The position numbers and the translations under genes were made by a program. Below the pieces are notes generated by a model. The model saw only the letters and a program-made list of their open reading frames with translations. It had not been told where the DNA came from and searched no databases. A stretch of DNA of 64,000 nt, taken from the NCBI GenBank assembly GCA_036897525.1, contig JAYMTJ010000043.1, positions 23,809-87,808 of the forward strand. Direction: 5' to 3'. Shown piece by piece: positions 1-12,740 of this stretch (position 1 is its first letter; the number at the start of each line of letters is the position of its first letter). Source of the stretch: Pelargonium x hortorum (taxonomy: Eukaryota > Streptophyta > Magnoliopsida > Geraniales > Geraniaceae).

Positions 1-76
1 ATATCCTATTTATGAGTATAAGAAAAGATTATTAACAATATGGCACTAAAGAGACAATCTCAAGAGTCACATTTCA

Positions 77-145
77 GGCACCAGTAGGACTTGAACCAAG
101 GGTATTCCTTGAAACTTATCTATGCTCTACTATTGAGATATAGAA
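77..145 (-). pseudogene. Decayed tRNA-Gly-like sequence
   Basis: Read on the minus strand, this has a D-arm with GTAGAGCATAG and a T-arm with GGTTCAAGTCC at normal tRNA spacing. Against plant mitochondrial tRNA-Gly(GCC), as I remember it, about 67 positions align without a gap, and the D-arm side differs at only a few. The anticodon stem no longer pairs and the anticodon position reads GTT instead of GCC. The 3' acceptor half does not pair with the 5' side. I therefore read it as a relic, not a working tRNA. The similarity points to mitochondrial ancestry. The family assignment is from memory; the tRNA-like arms are seen directly. Confidence 0.55.
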
Positions 146-1898
146 CCCCTCTTCTTTTAAGCCCTAGATGTTCGGAATTTCTGTCCTTGTTTATGTCCTT
201 ATTATTTAATAGAAATTGTCTTATAGTTGAGCTTTTTCTTGTGATACATACTATTTTCCTTATAGCTACCGACTTCTACTAAAGTGGATGGCCCTATTAG
301 AACACAAATATTGTGGAAATACCAGCTAATTGAAGCTTAGTGTAATGGACGGAAAGCCTATTGTATGCCCTGTCGAAGTGCTACGTAAAAACCCTGTTAA
401 TAAAAAATCCGTAGTATTAGAGAAAAACTAAAAAAGAGCTTTCAGGACTAGAATTCTTGTCAAATTTGAAGGTGTAGCAGAGCTATTCTAATACAATACC
501 AAATTACCTTGCTTTTTGAAGCTAGTTCCTAAATATACCAATCCTCGATGGAATCCCGTTACCTATCCTTTTCCTGATGTTTGTATGAACCATTTCTCAA
601 ATTTATGGAGGTTTCTTTTAAGGAATATTTCATCCAGTAAAGCTGTAGATTATCAAAAACAAGGAAATGTAAATCTTAAAATTACAAAAAGAAGAAGTTA
701 CCTTCCTATAAATATTACAAGTAGGAGCTCCTAGTAAGTAATTGAATTCCGGTACTCATTAAAACAAAGTCATTCAGCTCGGGTATAATAACATGAAGGT
801 TATCCTAAATTTACGTAGTTAAAATACCACCTCCTGTATGAAATACAAGGCTATCTACAAATGAAAGGGTTCCTTTAAGTATGAGAGTGGAGATTGCACC
901 TAATAAAGCACAGCAAACGGAATATATGCTTAGTTTAAGGATTTCGGGTCTCGGAATTACAATTACAAGTATAAGGAGTAATCTCTGTTTTGTTTCACAC
1001 AGTTAGTGTCTTTTTTAGTACAATTTTCAGGCATTCGATTTGTAACTCTCCTTTTCTTTTCGTTACAAGATCCCGGAGCTTTCTCTTAAGTGGGAGTTCC
1101 CGTTAAAAGGAGCTACACTTCCTAAGCTAATCGTGTCTTTCAAAGCCAAAAGGAAAGAAATGAAAACCCATATTTTACGTAAACTTCAATGTCTATGGGA
1201 AAAAGGATGCACCCCGGTTAATGCTTCATCGCGGTTCTAAGCGATTTTTAGCAGTACGCTAGTGAGAAGTTATACTTCTTCAAGCCCCCTTTTTTTGTTA
1301 TTATTCCAGAAATGCGGTTAAGTAAAGTATGTAAAGCCGATATCGATATCAAAAGGGATTTTTCTTCTCTAAGGAGTATGCTATAAGCTTCAAATCTCGG
1401 TTAATAACAGGTATAATTAGGAGTTACTTTACATATTTCCGGGACTCAGCCAAAAGCTTACTTTCAAAAAGATCCATTAGCGTATTTTACGGATCTCCAA
1501 TGGGATACTAGGAAGCATTTGTATAGGCTGTCCTTTTCACTTAAAACTAGAACCTTAAGAATCCGAACATTCTAAAAGTGTCCTCAGTCCCGCGAGTAGG
1601 TGTGTCTTAGTTTACTGCATTTCTTAACAAAACCCTGGTATATGGATTCCGGGTAGGTAGAGAGGCGGGGAGTCAAAATGAATCCTTAATTAATTCGAGA
1701 ACCTTTCGTTGTCGTTTAGCTATAGTAACTAAGGTTAAATTAAGACTCTTGAATCGGGCTTTCTTTACATTCACACTTGCTACTACCTTTTGCTTTTGGG
1801 GTACCCTTTTAGAGGATTTTTGTTATAAATAAGTTTCCTTTTCTATTAATCGAAGGCACGAAATCTCCTAAACTGGACATAAAAAGAGAGTTGCTATT

Positions 1899-1914
1899 AA
1901 AGGGGAAACCCTTT
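1899..1914. repeat. Perfect 6-bp hairpin with GAAA loop
   Basis: AAAGGG and CCCTTT flank a four-base GAAA spacer, giving a perfect six-pair hairpin. It is one of the cleanest examples of the G-run/C-run micro-palindromes scattered through the 1-16.8, 26.3-37.1 and 39-61 kb blocks. No function can be read from the sequence. Confidence 0.6.
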
Positions 1915-3419
1915 TTAGGAATTCATTAACGTATATCATATTCGTCTAAAAAGAGAAATGCTTTTCATTTTGTTTAACTCATTGTAGGGCCCTTTTCGTG
2001 CGTTAAAACGTGAGTTTGGGGTGCTTGACGTATGTATAGTATAGATTTTCTTCATTTACAAAAATTGCGGTGTTTTTAATAGAAACAGAGGCCTGATAAA
2101 GAGGTTAATTAAGTACTTTATTATAGACTAAGTTTTCTTTTATTCCTTAGACAGGGTAGGGGCTCTCTATTTCTTTAAAATTAGAGCTACCTACCAGTTA
2201 TATATACTCAAGCACTAAACCCTATCCTATATAAAGTAAGTATTTCCTGTTACGCCAAAGGCCTATCTAGTACTGCACCTTCTCAAAGCAGCGCCCAAAA
2301 AATGAATAAGTTAACCCTCAAGTAGATCAAATGCTCTTGACATATTAATCTACGTTATAGCTTCAGAAAAGAAAGATAGAATAAAAAAGACTCTAGCCAA
2401 CGACCTTGCTTTTTTTAATGAATTGATCATAGGAAACTCTTACAATTACAGCAGTCCGGTTCCAGTGCTTTCCACACCTTTCTTTAAGGGGGAACCCCGG
2501 GATTTCTGTGCTTCCATTCCAATAGGTGTCTTTAATCAAATAAAACAGGATTTAGTATACGTGGCAGCCCTTGTTTCCTTAGCAAGGGGTGCTTATAGTC
2601 GCTGATACAAAAATTCTTTAGAAGTAGACTTTCGAGGCATGCTTTGCCCTTGTAGTGGATAATTCTCGTTACTTTAAGACAATGGAACCTTTCTTTGGTA
2701 TAAAACTTTTGTTTGTATGCTCTTTACTTAATTATTTATAAAGAGAGCTTTCTTCCTTGGCAAACCCCAGTTAGTGTGAGGCTACGCAAGATTTAAGTTA
2801 AGATAAGATAACAGGAATTTTCTATTGTAGGAACTCTCTTTTTAGAGTATAACGTAGATAGAAGGTGGAATTGAAATTCTAAAAAAATGGGGTTATAAGA
2901 AAGATCCTTGTGAAAGGAGTATGTATGTGCTCCCCGGCAAATCTGGATTAATATATTGAAAATAGGATATGGTATCCGACTTTGGAAAAAGGAGATAGCC
3001 TCTAATATAGGGTTCGGACGCACGCGTATTAAAGCGTAAACTTCTAATGGAAGACATGTCAAATTGGCAAAGATTTCCTTTTTTTTAGTGGATAATAAAT
3101 AATAGATTCTATATAAGAAAGTAGATGCATTTAAATGAACGGCGAATACAATTTAGAACCCGTGACTCCTCTTTGTTTTAAAGATTATAGTGCTATACAC
3201 TCGTTGTATCTTATAGAATAAGCAAGTGGCTAGTTTGCTTACGTGGTATGTGATTCTGGACTGCATGATATTGAAGACTAGTAATACCCATTATTCTGAA
3301 AGGCTTCTGTTACTTGTTATTAAAAGAGCGGGTACTCTTATCCAATTATGTACTTCAACATTACGAACTAAAAGACTTGAAAGACACTAAAAAGTCTTCT
3401 TTGTAGCTGATGGACTATT

Positions 3420-3433
3420 AAGGGAACTCCTTT
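3420..3433 (+). repeat. Recurrent 13-base hairpin, copy 1
   Basis: Contains AGGGAACTCCTTT. The same 13 bases recur at 4,420-4,432, and their reverse complement lies at 5,343-5,355. AAGG and CCTT can pair around a five-base GAACT loop. The flanking sequences of the three copies are unrelated, so this is a short dispersed unit rather than part of a longer duplication. Confidence 0.6.
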
Positions 3434-3801
3434 TATACTAAGTTATTTACGAGAAAATTATTGATTCTAGAACACTGTAAAAAAGAAACTTGACACCAGT
3501 AGAAGGGCTTTTTGCTTTAAATTCCAATACTTAGACTTGGCCTGGTAGCTAATCAGATTCAGTCCGTTCTTTACATTTACTCACGTAAGGCAGGATAAAA
3601 GCGGAACTCTAGAGTTAGAGTTAAACAAGTTAATTAGGTACTTTTTAGATAGAACGAATTCTAGACACTTACACTTAAAGGCTCTCGTTCATCTCATTAA
3701 TTGACCAGGAACTCTGTTTTAGGCAGGCTAATCCTAAAGTCAGTTACACTTTATATCAGATCCTGTCTTTTAGAAATTTTCTTGTACATGAGCTTCACTT
3801 T

Positions 3802-3855
3802 AAATGGGGCTTGAACCGTTGCACGCGGATTCCATGAACCAGTGCTCTACCACTT
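3802..3855 (-). pseudogene. Decayed tRNA-Asp-like sequence
   Basis: On the minus strand GGTAGAGCAC (D-arm side) is followed 25 bases later by GTTCAAGCCCC (T-arm). That is the same spacing as in organellar tRNA-Asp(GUC), where the corresponding blocks are AGAGCACCGC and GTTCGAGCCCC as I recall them. The anticodon stem CTGGT/ATCCG keeps four of five possible pairs, counting a wobble. The loop lacks U33 and the anticodon is no longer GUC. The T-stem is only partly paired. The 5' acceptor side is not recognisable. This is most likely a mutated relic. Asp identity is tentative; another tRNA with a similar D-arm is possible. Confidence 0.45.
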
Positions 3856-4020
3856 CAAAAAAGACTAAAAAGAACGTACACTTTGACTACTTATTACATT
3901 GGAAAGTATACACTAATTACTATTACTATAAACTATCACTTATATAATCTCAGCGATTCGGATTACTTCAAAACAAGCCTCGGCCCGGTATATAGCTAAT
4001 CCCATCTTCCTTTCAAGCAA

Positions 4021-4033
4021 GGCGCGAAGCCCT
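4021..4033 (+). repeat. GGCGCGAAGCCCT box, copy 1
   Basis: GGCGCGAAGCCCT contains GCGAAGC, a DNA heptamer known from biophysical work to fold into an unusually stable mini-hairpin. Exact copies of the 13-mer lie at 20,755-20,767 (+), 38,647-38,659 (-) and 40,567-40,579 (-). A near copy (GGCACAAAGCCCT) occurs at 24,502. In the 20.7 and 24.5 kb copies the box opens a member of the dispersed repeat family. Here it stands alone. Confidence 0.6.
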
Positions 4034-4419
4034 ATTCTTAGTAAACCCTTAACTACTAGTTAGAGCCGCTTTCTTAACTGCTATACTGCCCCCTTTTTCT
4101 TGGAGCTGTCTGTACCTTTGTTAGTCTTGATACCTGATTGATATTGGTACCCGCTTTAGTTGCTGCTGTCCTTAGTCTTTTAATTACCTGTTTTTATTAT
4201 CTAGAATTGGAAACAGAGGAACAGAACACAAGGACAACACCTTCTCAAAGTTAAGAGATATATGTCTAATTTAGAGGAATAGCTTAAAAAAACTAGAGAT
4301 ATTATACATTTTCAGTAATAAATAAAATAGCTTCCAAAATGCTAAAGATACTCAATCCGTATTGAATATCAAAAGGGCTTCTAAGGAAAAGGAAAGGATC
4401 CCTAACTAAAGCAAAGACA

Positions 4420-4432
4420 AGGGAACTCCTTT
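4420..4432 (+). repeat. Recurrent 13-base hairpin, copy 2
   Basis: AGGGAACTCCTTT, identical to the copy at 3,421. AAGG and CCTT arms flank GAACT. The surrounding sequence differs from that of the other copies. Confidence 0.6.
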
Positions 4433-5342
4433 GTGTTTTATAGCGCAGAAACTTGAAATATCAGGGAATTCTGAGGGGCGTAAGTCCTTTTTCTTAGTTC
4501 ATTCTTGAATTTGCACCCTCTCTAGGGAACCCAGCTCTTCGAGTTGCCATTTTCGTAAAAACCTGCCCCTAATCGGCAAAAAGACTTTAGCAAAAGCTTC
4601 TTTTAAATCCCTTTCTAAATTGGAGTTTACCTTTTATCCTTTAGCTGGAAACACTGTACAAGACCCCAATTCCAAATTAAGTAGCCTCTTAAGATAAGAA
4701 AAAAGACTAGAGAGGCCTTAATACAGAGATCGTATCCTTACTTCCCAATCGACTAGGAAATCCTTACAAGGAAGAACAGAGATAAAGCTTTATTATTAAG
4801 GATTCCTGGTAGCCTTGTTAGACGTTGCCCTTGTTAACTAGACTATAAGTTCAAAGTACTTTTCATCAGGGTTTGCTAATACCTAACTCTCCAACAAAGC
4901 GGGGCCCCGTTTACTATCTTTTTCAATACTTTTTTTTTTATAGTTGACTAAAACGCAGTAAATTTTGAAGTATATCTCGGTTAATCTGCTAAGAAAAATC
5001 TCGGATCTCTTTATATTAGGAGTATAAAAAAACTCGACAGTGCAAAAAAATCGTGTACAACTATATGCCCTATGAAATTACTTTAAAGTTTACAAAGCAG
5101 TTTTGACTTTGCGAATCCTATAAATATCTAATACTATAAAAAGGTTAAGGTCTACTAATATTTGAGGGGTTTCCCTAGACTCCCGGAGTCTTAAATACTT
5201 GCTTGAAGCTGCTTCGTCTTTCGGTTACAGGGGTATCTTATTGTTTAAATGTAATTCTACTCCAAATTGCCTTAGACATGTGCTGTAAGTTACGGGCTAT
5301 AGTATTTATTAAAAGGGTGGTATAGATCCTCCTTTTACACGT

Positions 5343-5355
5343 AAAGGAGTTCCCT
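5343..5355 (-). repeat. Recurrent 13-base hairpin, copy 3 (inverted)
   Basis: AAAGGAGTTCCCT is the exact reverse complement of the copies at 3,421 and 4,420. Copies in both orientations show that the unit is not strand-bound. Confidence 0.6.
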
Positions 5356-8300
5356 AAAACGAGTGTGTTTTTTAATTGTATCACTCTGCTATATATATAT
5401 TATTAAAAGTTCCGTTGCCCCCTTTAAGTAATGGGTTAGTCTAATATTTCTCAAGATATTATTCGTTTATAGACTTTTGCGCTTTTTCTCGGAATACAAT
5501 TACTCGCTGTAACTTATACCACAGAGTCTAAAGTAAGTAGAAATCCTAGGACTTATAAACCGCGTTATATTCCTTATAAACTAAAACTAAACAATGGTTA
5601 GATAAAGAAAGGCAATTATAGGAGCTTTTACGAAGCTTTTCTCGAGAGTTGGATTATCCTCATGGATGATTTCTGCATTTTCGAATTTTATTAGGTTTAG
5701 GTCACATCATTAATACACGGATTTATTGTCAACTAAAGTTCCCTTTCCAGTCCTATCATGTCTTATCTTGGTCTATCAACTCAAAGGAACCTCATTAAGG
5801 GAAAAGGAGAACAGTACGAGTTACTTATATAGATATCAAGGACCTCTCACAGAGAAAAGATTTGTCTTTCTTACCGAACTAGTAAAATTAGAGAAAAAAA
5901 GTTCAAGGAATTCCATATTTCATCCATTGAGATAGCTTCTTATTAGCTTAATAAGGCTTTATTTTATAAGTTTCTTCTAGGAAATATTTAGTACAAAGGG
6001 CTCTTTCTTATTATTCCCAAATTCTCCAATTCTTGATATCTTGTTATTTCTTTTTAGGTTGCGCACCATTTAAGTTCTCTTTTCTTTAATAAACAAAACA
6101 CCTGCGTTTTTAGAAGAGTACCCTTGTATTTTACTTATATAAAACGGGTGTAGCTTTGTTTAAGAGTTTCCTTATATCTTCGCACGCAATCAATTCAATA
6201 GGGTATTCTCTAAAAAAAAGAAAATAACCTATCAAAACCTAGCAGACCTTAAAAGAACTCTAGAGGATAAAAACGGGTTTACCAGAATATTTAAAAAAAA
6301 GAGTCTCGGGAAGTTCTTGTTGAAGCAGTTTTTGGTCCTTAATATAAGTCAAAAGTTGGGATTATCCAGGTAAGGGTCCTAACATTGTTAATAATTTAAA
6401 AGCTTTGTAAAGTCATTTAAGTAAGAGTTCCGTGGGCTGTTCTTTAGTATTTAGTAATTAAGATCAGTAAGATAAGAGACGCCAATACCCTTATTTAGAA
6501 TTAGAAGCCGATAAGCATACTGTAATTTACAAGGATATAATCTATTTTCTTCCAACAAGTAAGAAGCTCCCTTATATTAGTACTATCTTTATAAATTCCA
6601 TTTCTAATTTACTGAAAATATGGGTAATTTGTCTTTTAATCACAATATGGATTAAAAACCAAATTAAGAATGTATAGCCAGGTCAAAACATTAAAATAAG
6701 CCACACAAATCTTAAAAAAAGCTTTGTATAACACCTAGGTATAAGAGCCCTTACTTTAGCGCAAAAAGACCATACAACAAGTTTTTCCACAGAAGAAGAA
6801 ACCTTTTTGCATTTTTGACAAGAGTCTCGGGTTGTTTAATTAAGAGGATTCTCAAAAAGTGGAGAAGTAAGTTAATTGTAAAAAAGTGTGAAAGGTTTTT
6901 GACTAGACAAGGGAGGATCCAAACTTATAGGATATAATGTCCTGAAAAGTCTAAGTTTTTCGAAATAGCTTCTTGATTTTTTTAACAGATTCTTAGGATA
7001 CTGAAGGGATACCTTATAAGGAGGTCGCTAGCCGTAACCAACACTTGTACAGATTATAGCAGGGTGCTTATACAAGGAGTCAAAACTCGGGTCCTTAGTA
7101 AATATTAAATGAATGATACAGCAACTTCTTACATTACAAGAAAGTACTTTCCTTACTAAAGGGTTTAGAGAAATCTATATCGTTAATTAGGCCATGATCT
7201 TCTGCGCAAGAAGTTCAATTTCATTTTCTACAGAGTCCGTTTTTCTCCTCTAAAACATTGCATATTTAATATTTCCAAGTAATATATGATATAAATTCTG
7301 TATCAGCATAATCCAGGCATTTGGGTGCTTTTATATAGTTGCATTTTTTTGTTTAGAATATTGTTGCTTTATCAGGTAGGAAAACTGCAAAGTAAATACT
7401 GTATTAATTAGGTCTCTTATAAGGGACCCATTAAGGCTTTGAATTACAAGGAATGTCCAGAGTATCTCAAAAAGAAATTTTAAGTGCAATTCCTTATTTG
7501 CAGTAGCTGTGCTATATCTATTCAGATAATACTAAGCTTAAGAACTCAATTATACGGTCGTTTTAACGCGCTAAAACACGGGTTAATACCTATTCGCAAT
7601 TCATCATTTCTAAAATTTACTGCGTCAAGACTTACTTTTATTGCCGGTCTGTTAAACTAATGACAAAGTCCCGGATTATTTCACTTACCCTTTTGGGGGT
7701 TCCTCTATATAATATCAAAAGGAGAAGTCAAGGCTGGTAGTATACTAAGATATGAGATATTTTCTAGTTCCGCCTAACTTCCATGAATAAAAGTTTAAAG
7801 CTATATTTATAAGAAGGTGTACTCAAGTAGATTTGTGTTTCTATAGATTCTACAAATGTAAAATGGACTCTATTAGCCAGTAAGGAGTTGCTTTTGCCTT
7901 GTTCAATGATTGTAAGCTTTCTTTCATTACTAGAATTCCCATGTGGTTCTGTAGGAGTTATAACGATAACACTAATATAGAAGAGGTGTAGGCCTCCTAT
8001 AAAGCTATACCAATGAAATCTTACTTCAAAACTGCAAGAACGGATTAACCTCAAGAATTTGTGAATAAAGAATACATATAAAAAGGAATCTCTAAGAAGC
8101 TTTTCTTTTATAAAAAATCTAAAACCAAAGTCTTACTAAGACTTAAAAGGGAAGTTATTAACTTCTTAGAGAACCCATAATTACACTTGCTGGAAAAACA
8201 AATCTCGCATGAGGTAAAGATATGCACCCTTAGAAACTAAAGAGAATACTTGTAAACTGTTAAAGAATCCGGTCATGATCCTGCAAGTTATTCCGTGTTT

Positions 8301-8725
8301 TCAACCCATTTGGGTTCTGTAGTAAATGCGTGTAGCTATTTCCCTGTTTTTCATATATCAAGTTTCATTTGAGAATTCGGAGCTCGCTTAATTAAAAAAT
8401 AAGCTTAAGTAAGAAGGGGTTGAGTTCGGCTCCACTTTCAATGGAAGACTTCTAATTCACAAATTAGGAGAACCCTTCCTTTAGCAAGAGTTCTTGTTTA
8501 GAAGCGGGTAATCCCTTAGGATAAAGTTTTGTCTAAAATTATTTACTTTTTGGTAAGTACTTATAGGAATGTTACCGAGTATAATTAGGTACTGTAAGTT
8601 GCTTCTTGTTCTATAGGATATCTTAGAATAACTACGAGCCTTTTATTCTAAATTGTCCCCTATCCGCGGTATTGCTTTTATTAAAAACGAGGGTTTCTAT
8701 AGAATTTTAAGCTATCGGAGCGAAA

Positions 8726-8737
8726 CAAGGGCCCTTG
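8726..8737. repeat. Perfect 12-base palindrome
   Basis: CAAGGGCCCTTG is fully self-complementary and GC-richer than its surroundings. It belongs to the same loose class of G-run/C-run palindromes as the hairpins at 864, 1,899 and 8,960. No protein-binding role can be inferred. Confidence 0.55.
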
Positions 8738-11700
8738 GTTCCTAATTTACTGGCAGAGCTGTAGTAATGTAAGCGTTCAAAGAATGACTCAAAAATCATC
8801 CATATAATATTGAATAGGTACTGAAAATATATACGCATATTTCATGCTTATTATTGGTGCAGTATACACTACCTCACACATATGGTACTAAATATTTTAG
8901 CTCGCAAGGGATTTTGCAGTTTATAGCCCTGATAAAATACATAGCTTATCCACAGTCGACAGGGAATCCCTGGGTTTTGGACGAATATAAATAAATATCA
9001 GACTATTTTCCTTATTCCAAAAGTGAAATCTCATCTAAGAAAGTGGGAAACTTAACGCTTTAGCTAGTTTTGGCAGCCCTTCAGGACTTCGTCTTTTTTA
9101 AGGGTGTCTCGCGGACCTTATAAATAACTAAGGGTACACCTTACTTTATACGCTATACATAATTAGCGGATCTGTACGTAGAATCCTCTTGTTTCTATAA
9201 AACGGGGAAACAAATGATGGTTAGCCTTATGCCCACGATTCGAGGTAACACCGGGAATTACTATTAGTTGTGTGGCCCTGGAAGTCCTTTAAATTGCTGC
9301 TTTAGCCCGGGCCTATGTTATGGTCCTTTTCAAGAAAGAACTCTTTTTATTTAGCCTTGGCAAATTGAATCGTATACTCCTTAATATTAGGAGTTCGTAA
9401 AGGTTCTAGTTTTTCTATTGTTAGTCAAGCGGGATTCAAAAAGGAAAGTACTAGCTACGTTGACCTGGCAATTTCTAAGAGGATCTTTAAATAAAAAAGG
9501 GATTTCTTCTATAGACTTTAGGCCCCGTATCCAAAAAGAAAGCACTTTCTGTACAGACAGGACTGGCGAATAAACTTCCTATAATTTCATAGGTGCGATA
9601 ACTAAGGCTCTTTTTCAATTTTTATACGTCATAGTACTACTGCATACGCTTTTTGAAAGGAGAAACGACCCAGAGAAAGACACTTCTAGTTTTACACTCT
9701 ATTATTAGATCTCCTATGCTTCTAAGCTTAGAAGCTGGATCCCCTTTTTAAAATTCCTTGTTACTGACTTAACTTAAGTTCTTTTTACTCCTAGATGACT
9801 CTAGTACTATCTGAAATTGACAAAACTATAAATAAGGATTCCGAATCCTACAATACATTAAGAGAATGTCCTTTCTAATTTTGTACATTTACTTCCTTCT
9901 GAAACTAGCATGCTTGTTAAATCCCTGGTGGAATAAGGTTTCCGTTTTCTACTATCACTGGCAATTTGTTTCAATTTAGAGAATCTTTCTCTTTCACGGA
10001 GTATCCTGATAGGTGTAGAAGTTTTCCTTGTCTTGTATAGAGCCCTATGTAGGTACCTAAACTCACGGAGTATTTAATAAAATTTTTAGGCTTCTAAACG
10101 TAACTCGGCAGGTCATCCATATTTCCATATTTAGAATAGGTAAATCCTTAATACTGACTTAGTTACTCAAGACCCCCCGCCAGGATATCCAATTGCCTAA
10201 CTATTCAGTAAGGGAGTAAGACTTTCAAATACCAAGGTTAGCTAAAGTTAGAGGGACTTTTACCTGCCCCAACCAAGGCTTTCAAGTCGGGATCTTTCCC
10301 TTAATTATATACCCGTTACTAATTACTTTTAAAATAACTAGTTTAGTTCAAACCGGATACGTATAGGGTTCCAATTCAGCAAAACCTGCTTGTAAATACG
10401 GGGCCTTTCCTATAAGTTTTATTTTCTATAGGTTTTTTTAAGAGCTTTGTTTACAACACAGAACTCCTATTTCACAATGACAAGCTTTAGTCCCCTTTCT
10501 ATTTATTATTCAGTCGGAGTCCTAGTGGATCCTATTTCAAAACCTCCGAGTCTCGTTATTGATTTTGCATGAAACACTCCCGTGTATCGTCACCCTAATA
10601 GTAAAAAGATTCCTATCACTACAAAAATTCTGTTAGAAGGTCTTTTCTGGTAATTGAGATCCCTTGTAATAATTCAAAAACTAAACCCTGACAGGATCCT
10701 GGGATTTCTTTAAAGCCTTTTTGCTTTGAAATTTTCTTTTAACAGAACTTTATGTCTTCTTTTCTTAGGTTATTAATGGAAAGGTGAGTACATTTCCTTG
10801 ATAACAAATTTGCACTTATTTTTAAGTCCCACTGGAGCGAGTATAAACTACTAACTTTTCAACAAAGCCCCAGTTCAGTAGGAGATAACCTATCAATGAA
10901 ATGGAGATGGGTATTGGAGAATTCCGTAATGCGGTATTTACGAAGTTATATTACTGTATCCAGAGTTTTTGTGGCACGAGTCTCTTAAGTTTAGCGGATG
11001 TCTATAATACTCTTTCTAAAAAGGTTGCCCTATGTCGAATAAAGTCCTAAGCTTGACCCCTGCTTGAATTCGAGCTAAGGAATTTTCTATCAATTTTTGT
11101 GCCCTTATCCCAAGGAACCGTTTCACCAAAAAGTTCTTGATCTGCCCCGAAGCCAACAAAACAAAATAGCCTATCAAATTGGGTTTTTCACAAATAAAGT
11201 CCAGTAACTAGAGGACTCTTAACCGATTTGATCCCCCTTTTTTGTAACAAATTCAAACTCTACTCTTAGAAGCAATTTCTAATTTATTTAATAGGGACCC
11301 GCCTAAAGGCTAAAGGAGAAACTTAAAAACTCTTTTTTTTATCCACGGATCCATTAACTAAAAAAGGAGATAATTGTTTAAAGGTGAGTCTCTAGACCCC
11401 CTTTATCTGATACTAATGCTTAAAGCTAGGCAGTTTGTCAAAAAAACCCGGGTCATTTATTCCTAGGAGCAAAGCATAGTAATATAACCTTGAAGATCCT
11501 AAATTTTTTATTAAAAATAAAAAGGAAATTGTCCTTGTTATGTGCTATGAATCACGCTCAAAAGCAACTAGTAGGCTATATACCTAGTGCCGGATCTATG
11601 TTAATTTTACACGAATAAAAGTAGTTTATGTTTCCTTAGTTTTTTAATAGGTTATAAGCCCAAATCTCAGTATTATATTGTTCGATAGTAGCTAAAACAT

Positions 11701-12668
11701 TATCTTATGTAATAAAGTAATAGCAAGAGTAGAAGATACTACGGTGTATAAAAAGGACTCAGACCTGCAACAGTACTAGAGAAATTTGACTTCTCAAGAG
11801 TATTCGTAAGCAAGAGAGGCTTTAGGCTCTAAATCCGAAAAAGGAAATCCATTGGTTAGTTTTACACTTCTAACACTAGTAATTCCTTTACCCTGTAGCA
11901 AGTGACCGACCTATAAGACCCCAACTGTCTTATAACTAAACAGGGCTCTAGCTTCACTGCCTTTAGTACTTTCTATTCTGGAGCTACCTTACCTAAAAAC
12001 TAGAAACAAGAAGCTCTACCTTTAACGAACTTACTTTTTTTGTTTTAGAAGCAAGAAGAACCTCTCTTTTACTATATTAGAATGAAGACTTTCTTGATTT
12101 GCCCGGGCCCCATTGTAAGCATACAAACTCATGACTACCCAGCTTCTTCTCAACTTTTAGCTTTTACTTCATTTACTACAAGTTCTTTTCTAATTTCACT
12201 TACCCACCTTACTTTGCTCTACTTGTATACTTGGATTATCCTTACTCTTGAGAATAGCTTTGTTAGTCTTCATAATTTCTAGAGCCTTTGTCTTATGAGG
12301 CCCTCTACTCTAGTCTAGTTATTGCACTCCTTGTTATTATACTTACATATTCAGCTATACTAGAGTTAATAAAAGAGATGCTAGTAAAATTTGATATTGA
12401 GTCTCTGCCTTTTGTGTAACTGAAAGTGGTAAGTGATTCATCTTTGTTCTTAGCTTTATAAAGGCAAGAGCTTGTCTCTTGTTGTTAAGCAGGAGTAAGC
12501 TAATTCTTTGTTGTAAATAAATTGACCTTGTTCAGAACCTCACTCTTAATTAGACCTAACCTCTGGCTTATCTAAATAGAGTCTTAATTCAGTATATAAC
12601 ACAGGAAACATGTATATATAATATACCCCTTACTAAGAAACACAAGCTACCCCACCCAAGCAAGTCCG

Positions 12669-12740
12669 ACTTTGTAGCCTTCAGGTCAGAGCACCGCGAG
12701 AAGGAATGTACAAGGATATGGTTCAAGACCCATAGGGAAG
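12669..12740 (+). pseudogene. Decayed tRNA-Asp-like sequence, plus strand
   Basis: TGTAG followed by GGTCAGAGCACCGC matches the 5' half of organellar tRNA-Asp as I recall it (a TGTAG-type start, then GGTCAGAGCACCGC): a 14-base identical D-arm block. About 26 bases later TATGG and CCATA flank a TTCAAGAC loop, giving a T-arm with five good pairs and a loop one base too long. The anticodon stem does not pair and no GUC anticodon is present. I infer a relic tRNA-Asp. It is on the opposite strand to the one near 3.8 kb and too different to be a recent copy of it. Confidence 0.5.

Larger units (their letters stand above)
146..3800. other. No recognisable gene; AT-rich DNA with short palindromes
   Basis: Only short open frames occur here (for example 516-734 + and 2793-3062 -), and none encodes a recognisable domain. 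The stretch holds compact inverted repeats with a G-run on one side and a C-run on the other: 864-876 (AAAGG, GTT, CCTTT), 1,799-1,806 (GGGTACCC), 1,899-1,914 (AAAGGG, GAAA, CCCTTT) and 3,420-3,432 (AAGG, GAACT, CCTT). Homopolymer runs of A or T of six or more are frequent. Nothing else is supported. Confidence 0.6.
3856..12660. other. 8.8 kb without a recognisable gene
   Basis: All open frames are under 100 codons and have no recognisable motif (for example 5726-5935 +, 7764-8054 -, 12082-12282 +). Landmarks are the GCGAAGC box at 4,021-4,033, recurrent 13-base hairpins at 4,420 and 5,343, a perfect 12-base palindrome CAAGGGCCCTTG at 8,726-8,737, CAGGG-AAT-CCCTG at 8,960-8,972 and CAGGATCCTG at 10,692-10,701. 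From about 12,080 to 12,640 homopolymers become rarer and the texture moves towards that of the 16.8-26.3 kb block. Confidence 0.55.
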
